DNA from: Candidatus Pelearchaeum sp.
GTDB taxonomy: Archaea; Thermoproteota; Nitrososphaeria_A; Caldarchaeales; Caldarchaeaceae
Assembly (NCBI GenBank): GCA_015520425.1
Contig: WAQC01000011.1
Span: forward strand, 1 to 20,516
Direction of reading: 5' to 3'
Length of the DNA: 20,516 nucleotides
The notes beneath the pieces were generated by a model. That model did no database searches and was not told the DNA's origin. It saw only the letters and a list, made by a program, of their open reading frames with translations. The position numbers and the translations under genes were made by a program. This document shows, piece by piece, positions 14,566 to 20,516 of this stretch; the stretch's first letter is position 1, and each line of letters starts with the position of its first letter.

Positions 14566-15169
14566 ATCCCAGACTTATCAAGAAAACTTCAGAGCTCCTC
14601 TTCTTAGAAGCACGCGGGACGAAACGTTCAAACTTCCAGAAACTATCGCGCATCCACCGCTCAACACTCCTAAGCGTGGGGTGCTCAAACGCCTTCACTA
14701 CTAGGTTACCTCTCCTCCTAAGACAGTTCTCAGCTATCTCAATTACACGCTGAAGCAAATCAAGCTGTTGTACTGCCAAAAGCTCGTAATCCCCTGAATG
14801 GCGTGGCGAGAGGTCTGAGATTACGGTATCAAAGAGACGGCCTTGTGTTTCCCTCATGAGTAAGCCAGTCAAATTTGGCGAGAAGACATCTTTACGTATA
14901 ACCACAACGTTTTGCGCCTCACCTATCTTCACCTCATCCCTATCAACAGCCACAACAAGCCCCTCCTCGCCAACTATTCTTGACGCCACAGCAGTCATCC
15001 CGCCAGGGGCTGCGCCCAAATCTAGGATATAGTCCCCCGACCTAATCACACGCCATCTCCGCTGAATCTCCTTCAGCTTAAATGCAGCCCGCGAGGGCAG
15101 CCCCAGCTCCTTAGCCTTACGCCAGTAATAGTCCTGCCTCCTCTCCTGAAGCCAACGTTCCTTAGACAA
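14552..15169 (-). CDS. rlmE: FtsJ/RlmE-family RNA 2'-O-methyltransferase
   Basis: This is a predicted 23S rRNA (uridine-2'-O) methyltransferase, 205 aa. The SAM motif is D-L-G-A-A-P-G-G (50-57). The K-D-K-E catalytic set is Lys31 (R-A-A-F-K-L), Asp119 (I-S-D-L-S-P), Lys159 (V-V-K-A-F) and Glu194 (S-S-E-V-F). It has the archaeal short form with no TRAM domain. Translation starts at TTG, six bases after the TFE-beta stop, and the two form an operon. Archaeal FtsJ proteins can target rRNA or, in the eukaryotic Trm7 branch, tRNA anticodon loops. The rRNA role is the usual assignment and is not proved here. Confidence 0.92.
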   Translation of the reverse strand: MSKERWLQERRQDYYWRKAKELGLPSRAAFKLKEIQRRWRVIRSGDYILDLGAAPGGMTAVASRIVGEEGLVVAVDRDEVKIGEAQNVVVIRKDVFSPNLTGLLMRETQGRLFDTVISDLSPRHSGDYELLAVQQLDLLQRVIEIAENCLRRRGNLVVKAFEHPTLRSVERWMRDSFWKFERFVPRASKKRSSEVFLISLGFKQR

Positions 15170-15175
15170 GGCTAT

Positions 15176-15562
15176 TTATTCCCTACTATTGTTGTTCTCA
15201 GTCTCCTTGCTGTCGGCGTGTTTTAAAACCCACTCCTCAATAAGCGGGCATGACGCATAATACTTCTCGCCGTTGGGGCCGCATACCCCCTCATACACGC
15301 ATGAGGGGCATGGAACACCATTAAGAACCTGGACATCTATCTGCTTGATGAGCGGGACAAGCCTCCTGGTCCATCTATCGTTGGCAAACTCGCGCACCCG
15401 CTTAACCACGCCCTTCTTCTCCAGCTTGATCCCTATCCTAGAGCCCTCGCGGCTCGTTACGCCCAGCTTATGCCATAGCTCAGACTGCAGTATCCCCTTC
15501 CCCTCATACTTCATGAGTAGCTTAATCGCTCTTTCCTCCAGCTTTGTCATCTTGACAGGCAA
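15176..15562 (-). CDS. Transcription factor E beta subunit (TFE-beta, RPC34/RPC39-like)
   Basis: This small basal transcription factor of 128 aa pairs with TFE-alpha to open promoter DNA on RNA polymerase. A winged helix fills residues 5-75 (Q-S-E-L-W-H-K-L-G-V-T-S-R-E-G-S as recognition region, then R-W-T-R-R-L wing). The C-terminal part has Cys85-x2-Cys88-x5-Cys94-x10-Cys105, the pattern that binds a [4Fe-4S] cluster in archaeal TFE-beta and eukaryotic RPC39. The start is TTG at 15562, with GGTGAT nine bases upstream. ATG at 15550 (four codons later) is the alternative. The tail is polar (E-T-E-N-N-N-S-R-E). It is first in a two-gene operon with the RNA methyltransferase. Confidence 0.88.
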   Translation of the reverse strand: MPVKMTKLEERAIKLLMKYEGKGILQSELWHKLGVTSREGSRIGIKLEKKGVVKRVREFANDRWTRRLVPLIKQIDVQVLNGVPCPSCVYEGVCGPNGEKYYASCPLIEEWVLKHADSKETENNNSRE

Positions 15563-15612
15563 AGTCTATCCATCACCACAAACTCTTTCCTTTTTGGCTA
15601 GGCTTCTACAAT

Positions 15613-15619
15613 GTATAAG
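15613..15619 (-). promoter_or_regulatory. TATA-like element for TFE-beta/rlmE operon
   Basis: CTTATAC on the minus strand would place transcription start near 15590, giving a leader of about 28 bases that contains the GGTGAT ribosome site at 15572-15577. The rest of the 15563-15730 gap is AT-rich promoter DNA shared with the divergent oxidoreductase gene. Confidence 0.4.
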
Positions 15620-15704
15620 GTGTGCTTGTTTAAAAGTTTTACACAATAAGGTATCTTTGATTGTCTTAGCTGGTTATGAGGGCTTCTCTATTTAACCGCT
15701 CTCC

Positions 15705-15712
15705 TTAATATA
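15705..15712 (+). promoter_or_regulatory. TATA box of the DadA-like gene
   Basis: TTAATATA is centred about 25 bases upstream of the ATG at 15734, so transcription should begin at or next to the start codon. This leaderless arrangement favours the ATG over the GTG one codon before it. Confidence 0.55.
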
Positions 15713-15733
15713 GAGTCTCACACACGGCAGGTG

Positions 15734-16987
15734 ATGACGCGGTTTGAGGCCACCGTGCTGGGAGGCGGTGTTATAGGCCTCTTTTCTGCCTATATGCTTC
15801 GTAGAGAGGGGCTTCAGGTAGCGCTGATAGCGGGTGGTGAGCCGCGTAGAGCCGCCTCGTGGGGTAATGCTGGCTTCGTCTGCCCAGGCTATGGCTCTCC
15901 AACAGCAGAGGCTGAGAGCCTACTCCAGCTAATACGCTGGAAGCTGGGCAGAGAGTCGCCCATCAAGCTCTCCACCCTCTTCCTCCTCCGCGAATCAATG
16001 CCAGGCGGCTGGCTATACCGCTTCATACGCAGACACACAACAATACTAAGCCACGCCAAAGAGTTGAAGGACATGGCCAGGGATAGCCTAGCTCTTTTTG
16101 AGCAGGTAGTTAAAGAGGAGAGGCTGGATGTAGGATACTACCAGCGCGGAGTTATGGAGGTTTTCCAGGATAAAAAGAAGCTTGACATGGAATTGGAGGA
16201 AGCTAGGGAAAATGCGAAACTCCTAGGAACAAGAATACGAGAACTCTCAGGCGAAGAATGCATAGAGGAAGAACCACTACTCTCACGAAACGTTAGGGGC
16301 GGTATTTTATTTGAGGAAGACGCGTGGGCCAATCCAGCAAAAGTAGTTATGGAGATGCGGCGCATAGTAAGAGAGAAAGGCGTGGCGGTTATTGAGGGGG
16401 AGGCAGCTAGCCTAGAACATTCCAACGGACGCGTAGTGTCGGCCAAGATAGGGCGGGAGCATGTTAAGTCTGAGAATTTTATAGTAGCGTGTGGTGCGCA
16501 CTCCCCCGCTCTACTAGCTTCGCTGGGCATTAAACTCCCCATAGCAGCAGGCTATGGCTACGCGATAAAGCTGGCACCAACAAACAAGCGTATAAAAAGG
16601 CCACTAGTGCTGGGCGACTATCATATTACGGCAACGCAGACGGAGGAGGGTAATCTCAGGTCTACGGGGTTCTTTGAGCTAGCTTACATGGATATAAAAC
16701 CCCGTGAGAGTAGGTTTGAGTATCTTAGGAGAAACGCGGCAAAATACATCGCTCAGTTTGGGGAGCTGGAGGTTGTTGAGAAGTGGTATGGAGCTAGGCC
16801 ATGTAGCCCTGATGCGATACCGCTAGTGGGCCGTCTAAAGGGTTTTGAGAATCTCTATGTGGCGGCTGGGCATTGTAGGCTTGGTCTTACCTTAGCCGCC
16901 GCTACAGGCTCTGTTATTGCAGACCTTGTGGCAGGCAGGGAGAATAGGTATGCTGAGCTTCTCTCTCCTTCGCGGCTGGGCTTATGA
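15734..16987 (+). CDS. FAD-dependent amine oxidoreductase, DadA-like (D-amino-acid dehydrogenase family)
   Basis: This flavoenzyme (417 aa) of the DAO/DadA fold would oxidatively deaminate a D-amino acid or related secondary amine. Counting from the preceding GTG, V-L-G-G-G-V-I-G-L (9-17) is the FAD dinucleotide loop. R-R-A-A-S-W-G-N-A-G-F (35-45) is the segment following the cofactor loop in DadA, where a W/N-A-G pattern is usual. The C-terminal S-P-D-A-I-P-L-V-G-R and A-A-G-H-C-R-L-G-L-T-L-A stretches close the FAD site. No signal peptide or membrane helix is seen. It stands alone with its own TATA box and converges on the TFB gene with a six-base overlap. Proline, hydroxyproline or sarcosine-type substrates are also possible. 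Substrate and electron acceptor are unknown. Confidence 0.85.
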   Translation: MTRFEATVLGGGVIGLFSAYMLRREGLQVALIAGGEPRRAASWGNAGFVCPGYGSPTAEAESLLQLIRWKLGRESPIKLSTLFLLRESMPGGWLYRFIRRHTTILSHAKELKDMARDSLALFEQVVKEERLDVGYYQRGVMEVFQDKKKLDMELEEARENAKLLGTRIRELSGEECIEEEPLLSRNVRGGILFEEDAWANPAKVVMEMRRIVREKGVAVIEGEAASLEHSNGRVVSAKIGREHVKSENFIVACGAHSPALLASLGIKLPIAAGYGYAIKLAPTNKRIKRPLVLGDYHITATQTEEGNLRSTGFFELAYMDIKPRESRFEYLRRNAAKYIAQFGELEVVEKWYGARPCSPDAIPLVGRLKGFENLYVAAGHCRLGLTLAAATGSVIADLVAGRENRYAELLSPSRLGL

Positions 16988-17797
16988 GCTTCTGAGGGCT
17001 TTTATTATACTTCTTAACGTCGGCTCGCTTATCCCAGCAGTTGCCGCTACCCTAGCTAGGGGGACGCGGTGCTCCGAGCCTCGCGCAGCCACGTATACTG
17101 CTACTGCGGAAATGGCCTGCGGCTTCCTTCCCTGCACTAAGCCGCGTTTTTTCAGCATCTCCACAACTTCCATGGCCCTCTCTTCTAGAATATGCGGGAG
17201 CTCCAGCCGCTTCAACAAGAGAGAAACGATATACGGTATCTCTTCCTGCCGTGGTTTTAGCCCCAGCTCCAGCACAAGCTTACGATAGCTGCGGAAGACC
17301 ATCCGAAGCGGCGCGTTTGCTGCCAAAGCTACTTCTTGCAACGGCCTTATCATTCCAGTCTCGCGTAAGGCTATGTAGATTAGGGCTGCTGCTGTCGCCC
17401 GCGAGCAGCGAATAACGACGCGCTTAACTACCGCCTGCCTACAGTATTTTGCGGCTATTTCAACCACGTCATCAGAAGCCTTAAGCCTGCTTGCCAGCCA
17501 GTGGAGCTCCCCTAAGAGACGTGTCATGAGCCGCTCCACATAGCCGTCTGTAGCCACTACTGTCTGAAGCTTGGCTAGACGCTCATTTCTTTGTGGGATG
17601 AGAGTGCCAAGCCCCTGGTCATGGAGGCGGCTTGTGAGAGGCGGGCCTATCCGCGCTCCATCCCCCAAGAGCTCGCTAGAATCTGGTTTTAGCGTGGCTA
17701 CACGTTGTTCAACTATATATCCACAGGCTGAGCAGAAGAGGTCTCCTGATTCCTCGTCCAGCCTTATGTCAGTGCTTCCGCATTCGGGGCAGCTCAA
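16982..17797 (-). CDS. tfb: Transcription initiation factor TFB (short, divergent paralog)
   Basis: This archaeal TFIIB homologue (271 aa) bridges TBP-DNA and RNA polymerase. The zinc ribbon uses Cys3/Cys6/Cys22/Cys25. The B-reader region (G-A-R-I-G-P-P-L-T-S-R-L-H-D-Q-G-L-G-T, 48-66) is well kept. Two cyclin repeats follow (about 85-175 and 185-270), the second ending in a recognition helix (G-I-S-E-P-T-L-R-S-I-I). At 271 aa it is shorter than the usual ~300. The first repeat is divergent, with V-V-I-R-C-S-R where L-V-R-G-R-S is typical. An additional TFB elsewhere in the genome is plausible. It starts four bases after gar1 and is the last gene of the rps8e operon. Confidence 0.93.
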   Translation of the reverse strand: MSCPECGSTDIRLDEESGDLFCSACGYIVEQRVATLKPDSSELLGDGARIGPPLTSRLHDQGLGTLIPQRNERLAKLQTVVATDGYVERLMTRLLGELHWLASRLKASDDVVEIAAKYCRQAVVKRVVIRCSRATAAALIYIALRETGMIRPLQEVALAANAPLRMVFRSYRKLVLELGLKPRQEEIPYIVSLLLKRLELPHILEERAMEVVEMLKKRGLVQGRKPQAISAVAVYVAARGSEHRVPLARVAATAGISEPTLRSIIKALRSS

Positions 17798-17801
17798 ACC
17801 C

Positions 17802-18041
17802 TCACCTCATACCATAAACCTCTACCCCTTCGCGTAGTGAGACTTCTCGCGTTAGTCTAACCATCACGAAGGGAGTCTTTACGGGGCCGAAGACGTTAGA
17901 GACGTAGCCTATCTCCCGCGCTTTAGCATCAACTACCTTATCAGCGAGCCGCGGAATATTCTTCACGGCTACTAGAGCTTTATCCTCGCTCACTCTTACA
18001 ATAGTCCCCAACAAGTAAAGTCTTCTACTTATTCTGGGCAT
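17802..18041 (-). CDS. gar1: Gar1, H/ACA RNP subunit
   Basis: This 79-aa small beta-barrel protein of the pseudouridylation guide RNP contacts Cbf5 and assists product release. The core L-G-T-I-V-R-V (11-17), A-x-E-I-G-Y-V-S-N-V-F-G-P-V-K-T-P-F (about 41-58) is the Gar1 signature, without glycine-arginine tails as in other archaea. It starts with ATG at 18041, one base after the srp19 stop, and is followed four bases on by tfb. gar1-tfb adjacency is a recurring archaeal arrangement. Confidence 0.93.
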   Translation of the reverse strand: MPRISRRLYLLGTIVRVSEDKALVAVKNIPRLADKVVDAKAREIGYVSNVFGPVKTPFVMVRLTREVSLREGVEVYGMR

Positions 18042-18042
18042 G

Positions 18043-18384
18043 TTATTTCTGCCTCCTCATAGACTCGGCGATACGCCTGATTAGCTGGGTTTTGCTCATA
18101 CCTTCAGGCACCTTCACAACTATGTAGCCTGTTTTCCTCCACCAAGCCTTCGGGTATGCCCCCTCATTGACCTCGTATTCAAGTCCTAGCTTCTTACACG
18201 CCTCTGCTATAGTCGCTGTTGATGGGCTATCTATAGCCAGCTTTGTTGGGACGCGCCTACCCCTACCCCGCGGTAGCCTTCTATCAAAATACGCAGGCCA
18301 CAGCGTCAGCCCATCACGTCTTATCAGCTCTTCTTCACCACAAACAGCCCTACTTGGATATGAGCACCGCGTTGACCACGCCAT
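18043..18384 (-). CDS. srp19: Signal recognition particle protein SRP19
   Basis: SRP19 (113 aa) binds SRP RNA and prepares it for SRP54. The family opening L-T-L-W-P-A-Y-F-D-R-R-L-P-R-G-x-G-R-R-V-P is at 26-46, followed by the A-C-K-K-L-G-L-E-Y-E (63-72) and A-Y-P-K-A-W-W-R-K-T-G-Y (77-88) regions. The first 23 residues are not typical, and the ATG used lies 35 bases inside the end of rps8e. There is no ATG, GTG or TTG in frame between that point and the conserved part, so either this long overlap is real or a rare start such as CTG/ATA is used. Confidence 0.9.
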   Translation of the reverse strand: MAWSTRCSYPSRAVCGEEELIRRDGLTLWPAYFDRRLPRGRGRRVPTKLAIDSPSTATIAEACKKLGLEYEVNEGAYPKAWWRKTGYIVVKVPEGMSKTQLIRRIAESMRRQK

Positions 18385-18733
18385 CCTGCCCAGGCCTGGA
18401 GGTTACAACAGCCTGGCCTGCGGGTGTTTCTATTATCGTCCCGCGCGTGATGACCTTTCTCCTATCGTAGTCACGGTTACTAGGATTCTTCACCACCCTT
18501 ATAATCTCCATCTTTTGAACACGGCCGCTCCCATCAGCCACGTTAGCGTATTTCGTGGCTCGCACAGCTATCTTTATATTTCCCCCACGCGCCCTCCGCA
18601 GCCTTACATCAAGGTCTCCAAGATATACGACGTTAATCTCGCCCCCGCGCTCATATCGCCTCTTTTTACGCGAAGGCACCCTTATCCCGCCAGTCCTCTT
18701 CCTCTTGTGAAGATCACCGTGCCACTGAACCAT
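18350..18733 (-). CDS. rps8e: Small-subunit ribosomal protein S8e
   Basis: This 127-aa archaeal/eukaryotic ribosomal protein opens with W-H-G-D-L-H-K-R-K-R-T-G-G (4-16) and a basic K-K-R-R-Y-E-R-G stretch. N-P-S-N-R-D-Y-D-R-R (82-91) and the T-R-G-x-I-I-E-T-x-x-G motif (96-106) place it firmly in S8e. Length is normal. It leads the rps8e-srp19-gar1-tfb operon with a TATA box (GCTATAAAGC) directly after the scpB stop codon. Confidence 0.96.
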   Translation of the reverse strand: MVQWHGDLHKRKRTGGIRVPSRKKRRYERGGEINVVYLGDLDVRLRRARGGNIKIAVRATKYANVADGSGRVQKMEIIRVVKNPSNRDYDRRKVITRGTIIETPAGQAVVTSRPGQDGVVNAVLISK

Positions 18734-18760
18734 GCCCAGTGCTGTATAGCATGCTGCGAC

Positions 18761-18770
18761 GCTTTATAGC
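18761..18770 (-). promoter_or_regulatory. TATA box of the rps8e operon
   Basis: GCTATAAAGC on the minus strand begins at the base after the scpB stop and is centred about 32 bases before the rps8e ATG, so the leader would be about six bases. A similar GCTATACAGC lies 20 bases closer but is too near the start codon to act as the TATA box. Confidence 0.6.
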
Positions 18771-19367
18771 TTACGTGCCCGTAGCCTGTTTCTGCTCCTC
18801 TTTTGGGGCTTCTTCCACAGCTTCGCCACGTGTGGGTTGTTGCTGAGCTTCGGCCTTAAGGAGCCTGCTGATTACACCCTTTATCGCTGATGGTGTGTTC
18901 TCAACGCCGAAAAGGTCTGCGAATAGTTGTGTAGTTCTGAGGAGTTGGGTCCTTCCTGATTTCTCCGTCTCTATAAACCCTCGGTCAAGCAGTATCTTGA
19001 GCTGCCTGTATGCGTCTTTGCCCCGTACAGCTACTACGGTGGAGCGTTGAACGGGCTGGTGATACGCGACGAAAGCCAGGGTTTTAAGCACCCCTGAAGT
19101 AAGGACTTGCCGCCTCGTGTAGCGCCTGGCCAGCTCAAGCAGGTCTGGACGGAGACGCATGAAGAAGCGCCCACCGCGCAGCTCTATTATCTCTATAGCT
19201 CTTCGCTGTGAGGCATACTCAGCCTTAAGCTCCTCAAGTATCGCTTTAGCTTTGTTGGGTGAGCGTATCCCCATAGCGTTCTGCAGCACCTTGAGCTCCA
19301 CCGGCCTATCGGCAGCGAATAGTATTGCCTCGGCTATCAGCTTGGGCTCCAGCCCATCGCCATCCAT
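18771..19367 (-). CDS. scpB: ScpB, SMC-complex winged-helix subunit
   Basis: This is a kite-type subunit (198 aa) of the SMC-ScpAB condensin that compacts and segregates the chromosome. Two winged helices are expected: residues about 8-80 (I-A-E-A-I-L-F-A-A-D-R-P-V start, R-F-F-M-R-L-R-P) and about 90-150 (V-L-K-T-L-A-F-V-A-Y-H-Q-P-V, then R-G-K-D-A-Y and L-L-D-R-G-F-I-E). This order and these phrases are typical. The Gln/Glu/Thr-rich end (175-198) is probably disordered. The ATG follows the scpA stop by seven bases, with a GGTGA ribosome site formed by the stop region. Confidence 0.94.
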   Translation of the reverse strand: MDGDGLEPKLIAEAILFAADRPVELKVLQNAMGIRSPNKAKAILEELKAEYASQRRAIEIIELRGGRFFMRLRPDLLELARRYTRRQVLTSGVLKTLAFVAYHQPVQRSTVVAVRGKDAYRQLKILLDRGFIETEKSGRTQLLRTTQLFADLFGVENTPSAIKGVISRLLKAEAQQQPTRGEAVEEAPKEEQKQATGT

Positions 19368-19374
19368 TCAGCTC

Positions 19375-20022
19375 TCACCCCCTAGCTATCAAGAGGTCTG
19401 GAGATGACTCGTCTTGTTGTAGGAGCAGAACATACCCTCGCGCGGCTGCGAAGAGTAGGAGTATGAATATCTTGGCAGCCTCCAGCTTAGGCTTGCCTCG
19501 CACCAATTCGCTGAACAAGATGGAGCCACGCTCCTCCAGCAGACGCATGAGATACTCTATAAACTCTCCCAGCTCCTTCTCTATCTTAACTATGAAATCC
19601 GCTAGTGCTATTCTATTCTCCTGAACCGCTGGGGGTGTTGTCTTAGCCTTCTCCTGGGCAGCCTGTATAAGCGCTTCCTGCAAGGCTTCCACAAGCTCCT
19701 GAAGCGTGGTGGTAACTACTTCTGGCTTGAAGGGGAGCTGGATGGGCGGTGGGATGAGCATCTCTGGCCTCGGCTTGGGTGTGGGCGGCTCATCCTGCTG
19801 CAAAAGCCTTTGCGTCTTAATTCTATGTATGGTAGCCGCCGAGAGTATGGCTATTCCGCAGAGATTGAAGTCTATGTAGCCCTGTTTCTTGAGCGCCATG
19901 GAGAACTCGCGGAGAATCTGGGCCAGCTTAACCTCCCAGACCTTAATCTTATCAAGCCTAGTTACATCAAGAAGGATTTTCCACGGAGATTCAACCCAGG
20001 AGAGCCTTCCCTCACTAGCCAA
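19375..20022 (-). CDS. scpA: ScpA, kleisin subunit of the SMC complex
   Basis: This kleisin links the two SMC heads and binds ScpB. The N-terminal part (E-S-P-W-K-I-L-L-D-V-T-R, then K-V-W-E-V-K-L-A-Q-I-L) matches the SMC-neck-binding helices. The middle is a proline-rich linker with P-P-T-P-K-P-R-P. The C-terminal winged helix (I-L-F-S-E-L-V-R-G-K-P-K-L-E-A-A-K-I-F-I-L-L-L) matches the cap-binding end. I chose the TTG at 20022 because AGGAGGT (20031-20037) sits eight bases before it, inside the end of smc. That gives 215 aa and an eight-base overlap with smc. A TTG at 20040 is possible but has no such site. Confidence 0.92.
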   Translation of the reverse strand: MASEGRLSWVESPWKILLDVTRLDKIKVWEVKLAQILREFSMALKKQGYIDFNLCGIAILSAATIHRIKTQRLLQQDEPPTPKPRPEMLIPPPIQLPFKPEVVTTTLQELVEALQEALIQAAQEKAKTTPPAVQENRIALADFIVKIEKELGEFIEYLMRLLEERGSILFSELVRGKPKLEAAKIFILLLFAAARGYVLLLQQDESSPDLLIARG

Positions 20023-20516
20023 CAGCCACGACCTCCTCAAGCGTTGTCTTAACTATAGACGAAACACCGTTCCTCATATAAACGCCATAGAGCGTGTCAG
20101 CCTTCTCAGCTATAGCGTCCTTCAACGTTACTATGATTATCTGTTTATTGTTTGACATCTCTTTGAGAAGCGCAGCGAGGCGTGTTGTGTAGTTTATGTC
20201 TAGGTGGGCGTCTATCTCGTCAAATATGTAGAATTCTGCTGGCGTCATTCCCTGGAGGGCTAGTATGAGTGATGTGGCCGCTACTGATTTCTCGCCTCCG
20301 CTGACGGCTGCGGAGGACCTGGCCTGCTTGCCGACGAACTTCACGACCATCTCCACGCCAGACTTGAGCGGGTTTTCAGGGTCTTCAAGCCTAAGCCAAG
20401 CCTCCCCACCCGTTATCTGGTGGAAGAAGAAGCCAAAAGCTTCCGACACCTTCTCAAACGTTCTCATGAAGGCTGCTGTCTCCTCAGCGTCTATGGAGCG
20501 TATGAACTCTATTATC
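20015..20516 (-). CDS. smc: SMC chromosome-condensation ATPase, C-terminal head (5' end outside window)
   Basis: Only the last ~166 residues are present; the frame stays open to the window edge. The ABC signature A-V-S-G-G-E-K-S-V-A-A-T and Walker B region F-Y-I-F-D-E-I-D-A-H-L-D are intact, followed by the His-switch-like region I-I-I-V-T-L-K-D. This half-head pairs with the N-terminal Walker A domain after folding back of the coiled-coil arms. scpA and scpB downstream confirm a ScpAB-type SMC and not Rad50 or a MukB type. Confidence 0.95.
   Translation of the reverse strand, partial: IIEFIRSIDAEETAAFMRTFEKVSEAFGFFFHQITGGEAWLRLEDPENPLKSGVEMVVKFVGKQARSSAAVSGGEKSVAATSLILALQGMTPAEFYIFDEIDAHLDINYTTRLAALLKEMSNNKQIIIVTLKDAIAEKADTLYGVYMRNGVSSIVKTTLEEVVAVG
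20031..20037 (-). promoter_or_regulatory. Shine-Dalgarno site that fixes the scpA start
   Basis: AGGAGGT within the last codons of smc lies eight bases before the TTG at 20022, an optimal spacing, and selects this start for scpA. Confidence 0.65.

Noticed and set aside
15731..15737. GTGATGA as a C box of another C/D sRNA
   Set aside because: No CTGA box or pairing terminal stem occurs at the needed 40-60 bases, and the string is explained by the start codons of the DadA-like gene.
18741..18770. Repeated GCTxTATAGC (two copies 20 bases apart) as a regulatory repeat
   Set aside because: Only the distal copy is at TATA distance from rps8e. The other is probably chance similarity in a 37-base gap.

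Overview
This is a densely packed chromosomal segment from an archaeon. The evidence is ribosomal proteins S8e and S30e, the Nop5-fibrillarin and Gar1 RNA-guide machinery, a TFB-family factor, a TFE-beta with an Fe-S cysteine set, SRP19, archaeal-type Trm1, TATA-like promoters with short or absent leaders, and a tRNA with splice-endonuclease introns. S30e, TFE-beta, a doubly interrupted tRNA and an SMC-ScpA-ScpB operon together suggest a thermophilic TACK-group archaeon, perhaps Aigarchaeota/Caldarchaeum-like. That placement is inference, not a database result.

Region 1 (about 29-6523, minus strand) is a four-gene operon for an exported type II DMSO-reductase-family molybdoenzyme. In transcription order it holds a Tat-exported catalytic alpha subunit, a four-cluster Fe-S beta subunit, a membrane-anchored haem-b-type gamma subunit and a TorD-family chaperone. 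The beta subunit N-terminus looks like the periplasmic-side nitrate reductase / nitrite oxidoreductase (pNar/Nxr) group. The alpha FS0 motif is C-x3-D-x3-C-x39-C instead of the NarG H-x3-C-x3-C pattern. The substrate and the direction of the reaction cannot be read from the sequence. A perfect 8-bp palindrome lies just upstream of the operon.

Region 2 (6640-7426, minus) holds a tRNA-Gln(CUG) gene with two introns, one in the D-loop and one at 37/38. It has its own TATA box and a hairpin-T-tract terminator. An Apt-like phosphoribosyltransferase lies upstream.

Region 3 (7642-9938, plus) is a two-gene unit of an amino-type DNA methyltransferase (TSPPY) overlapping by ATGA a protein I do not recognise that has winged-helix-like segments. 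It is the best candidate here for an undescribed modification or defence pair.

Region 4 (9944-14565) carries information-processing genes. A C/D box sRNA and rps30e (both minus) lie opposite nop5, fibrillarin, rnhB, a THEP1-type NTPase and trm1 (plus). The C/D RNA and two of its RNP proteins (Nop5, fibrillarin) are therefore encoded within about 2.3 kb.

Region 5 (14552-15562, minus) holds TFE-beta and an FtsJ/RlmE-type 2'-O-methyltransferase. A DadA-like FAD amine oxidoreductase (15734-16987, plus) is divergent from them.

Region 6 (16982-18733, minus) is an operon of rps8e, srp19, gar1 and a short TFB. Region 7 (18771 to the window end, minus) is smc (5' part outside the window), scpA and scpB. 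No insertion sequence, CRISPR array or integrase is visible, and convergent neighbours overlap at their stop codons.
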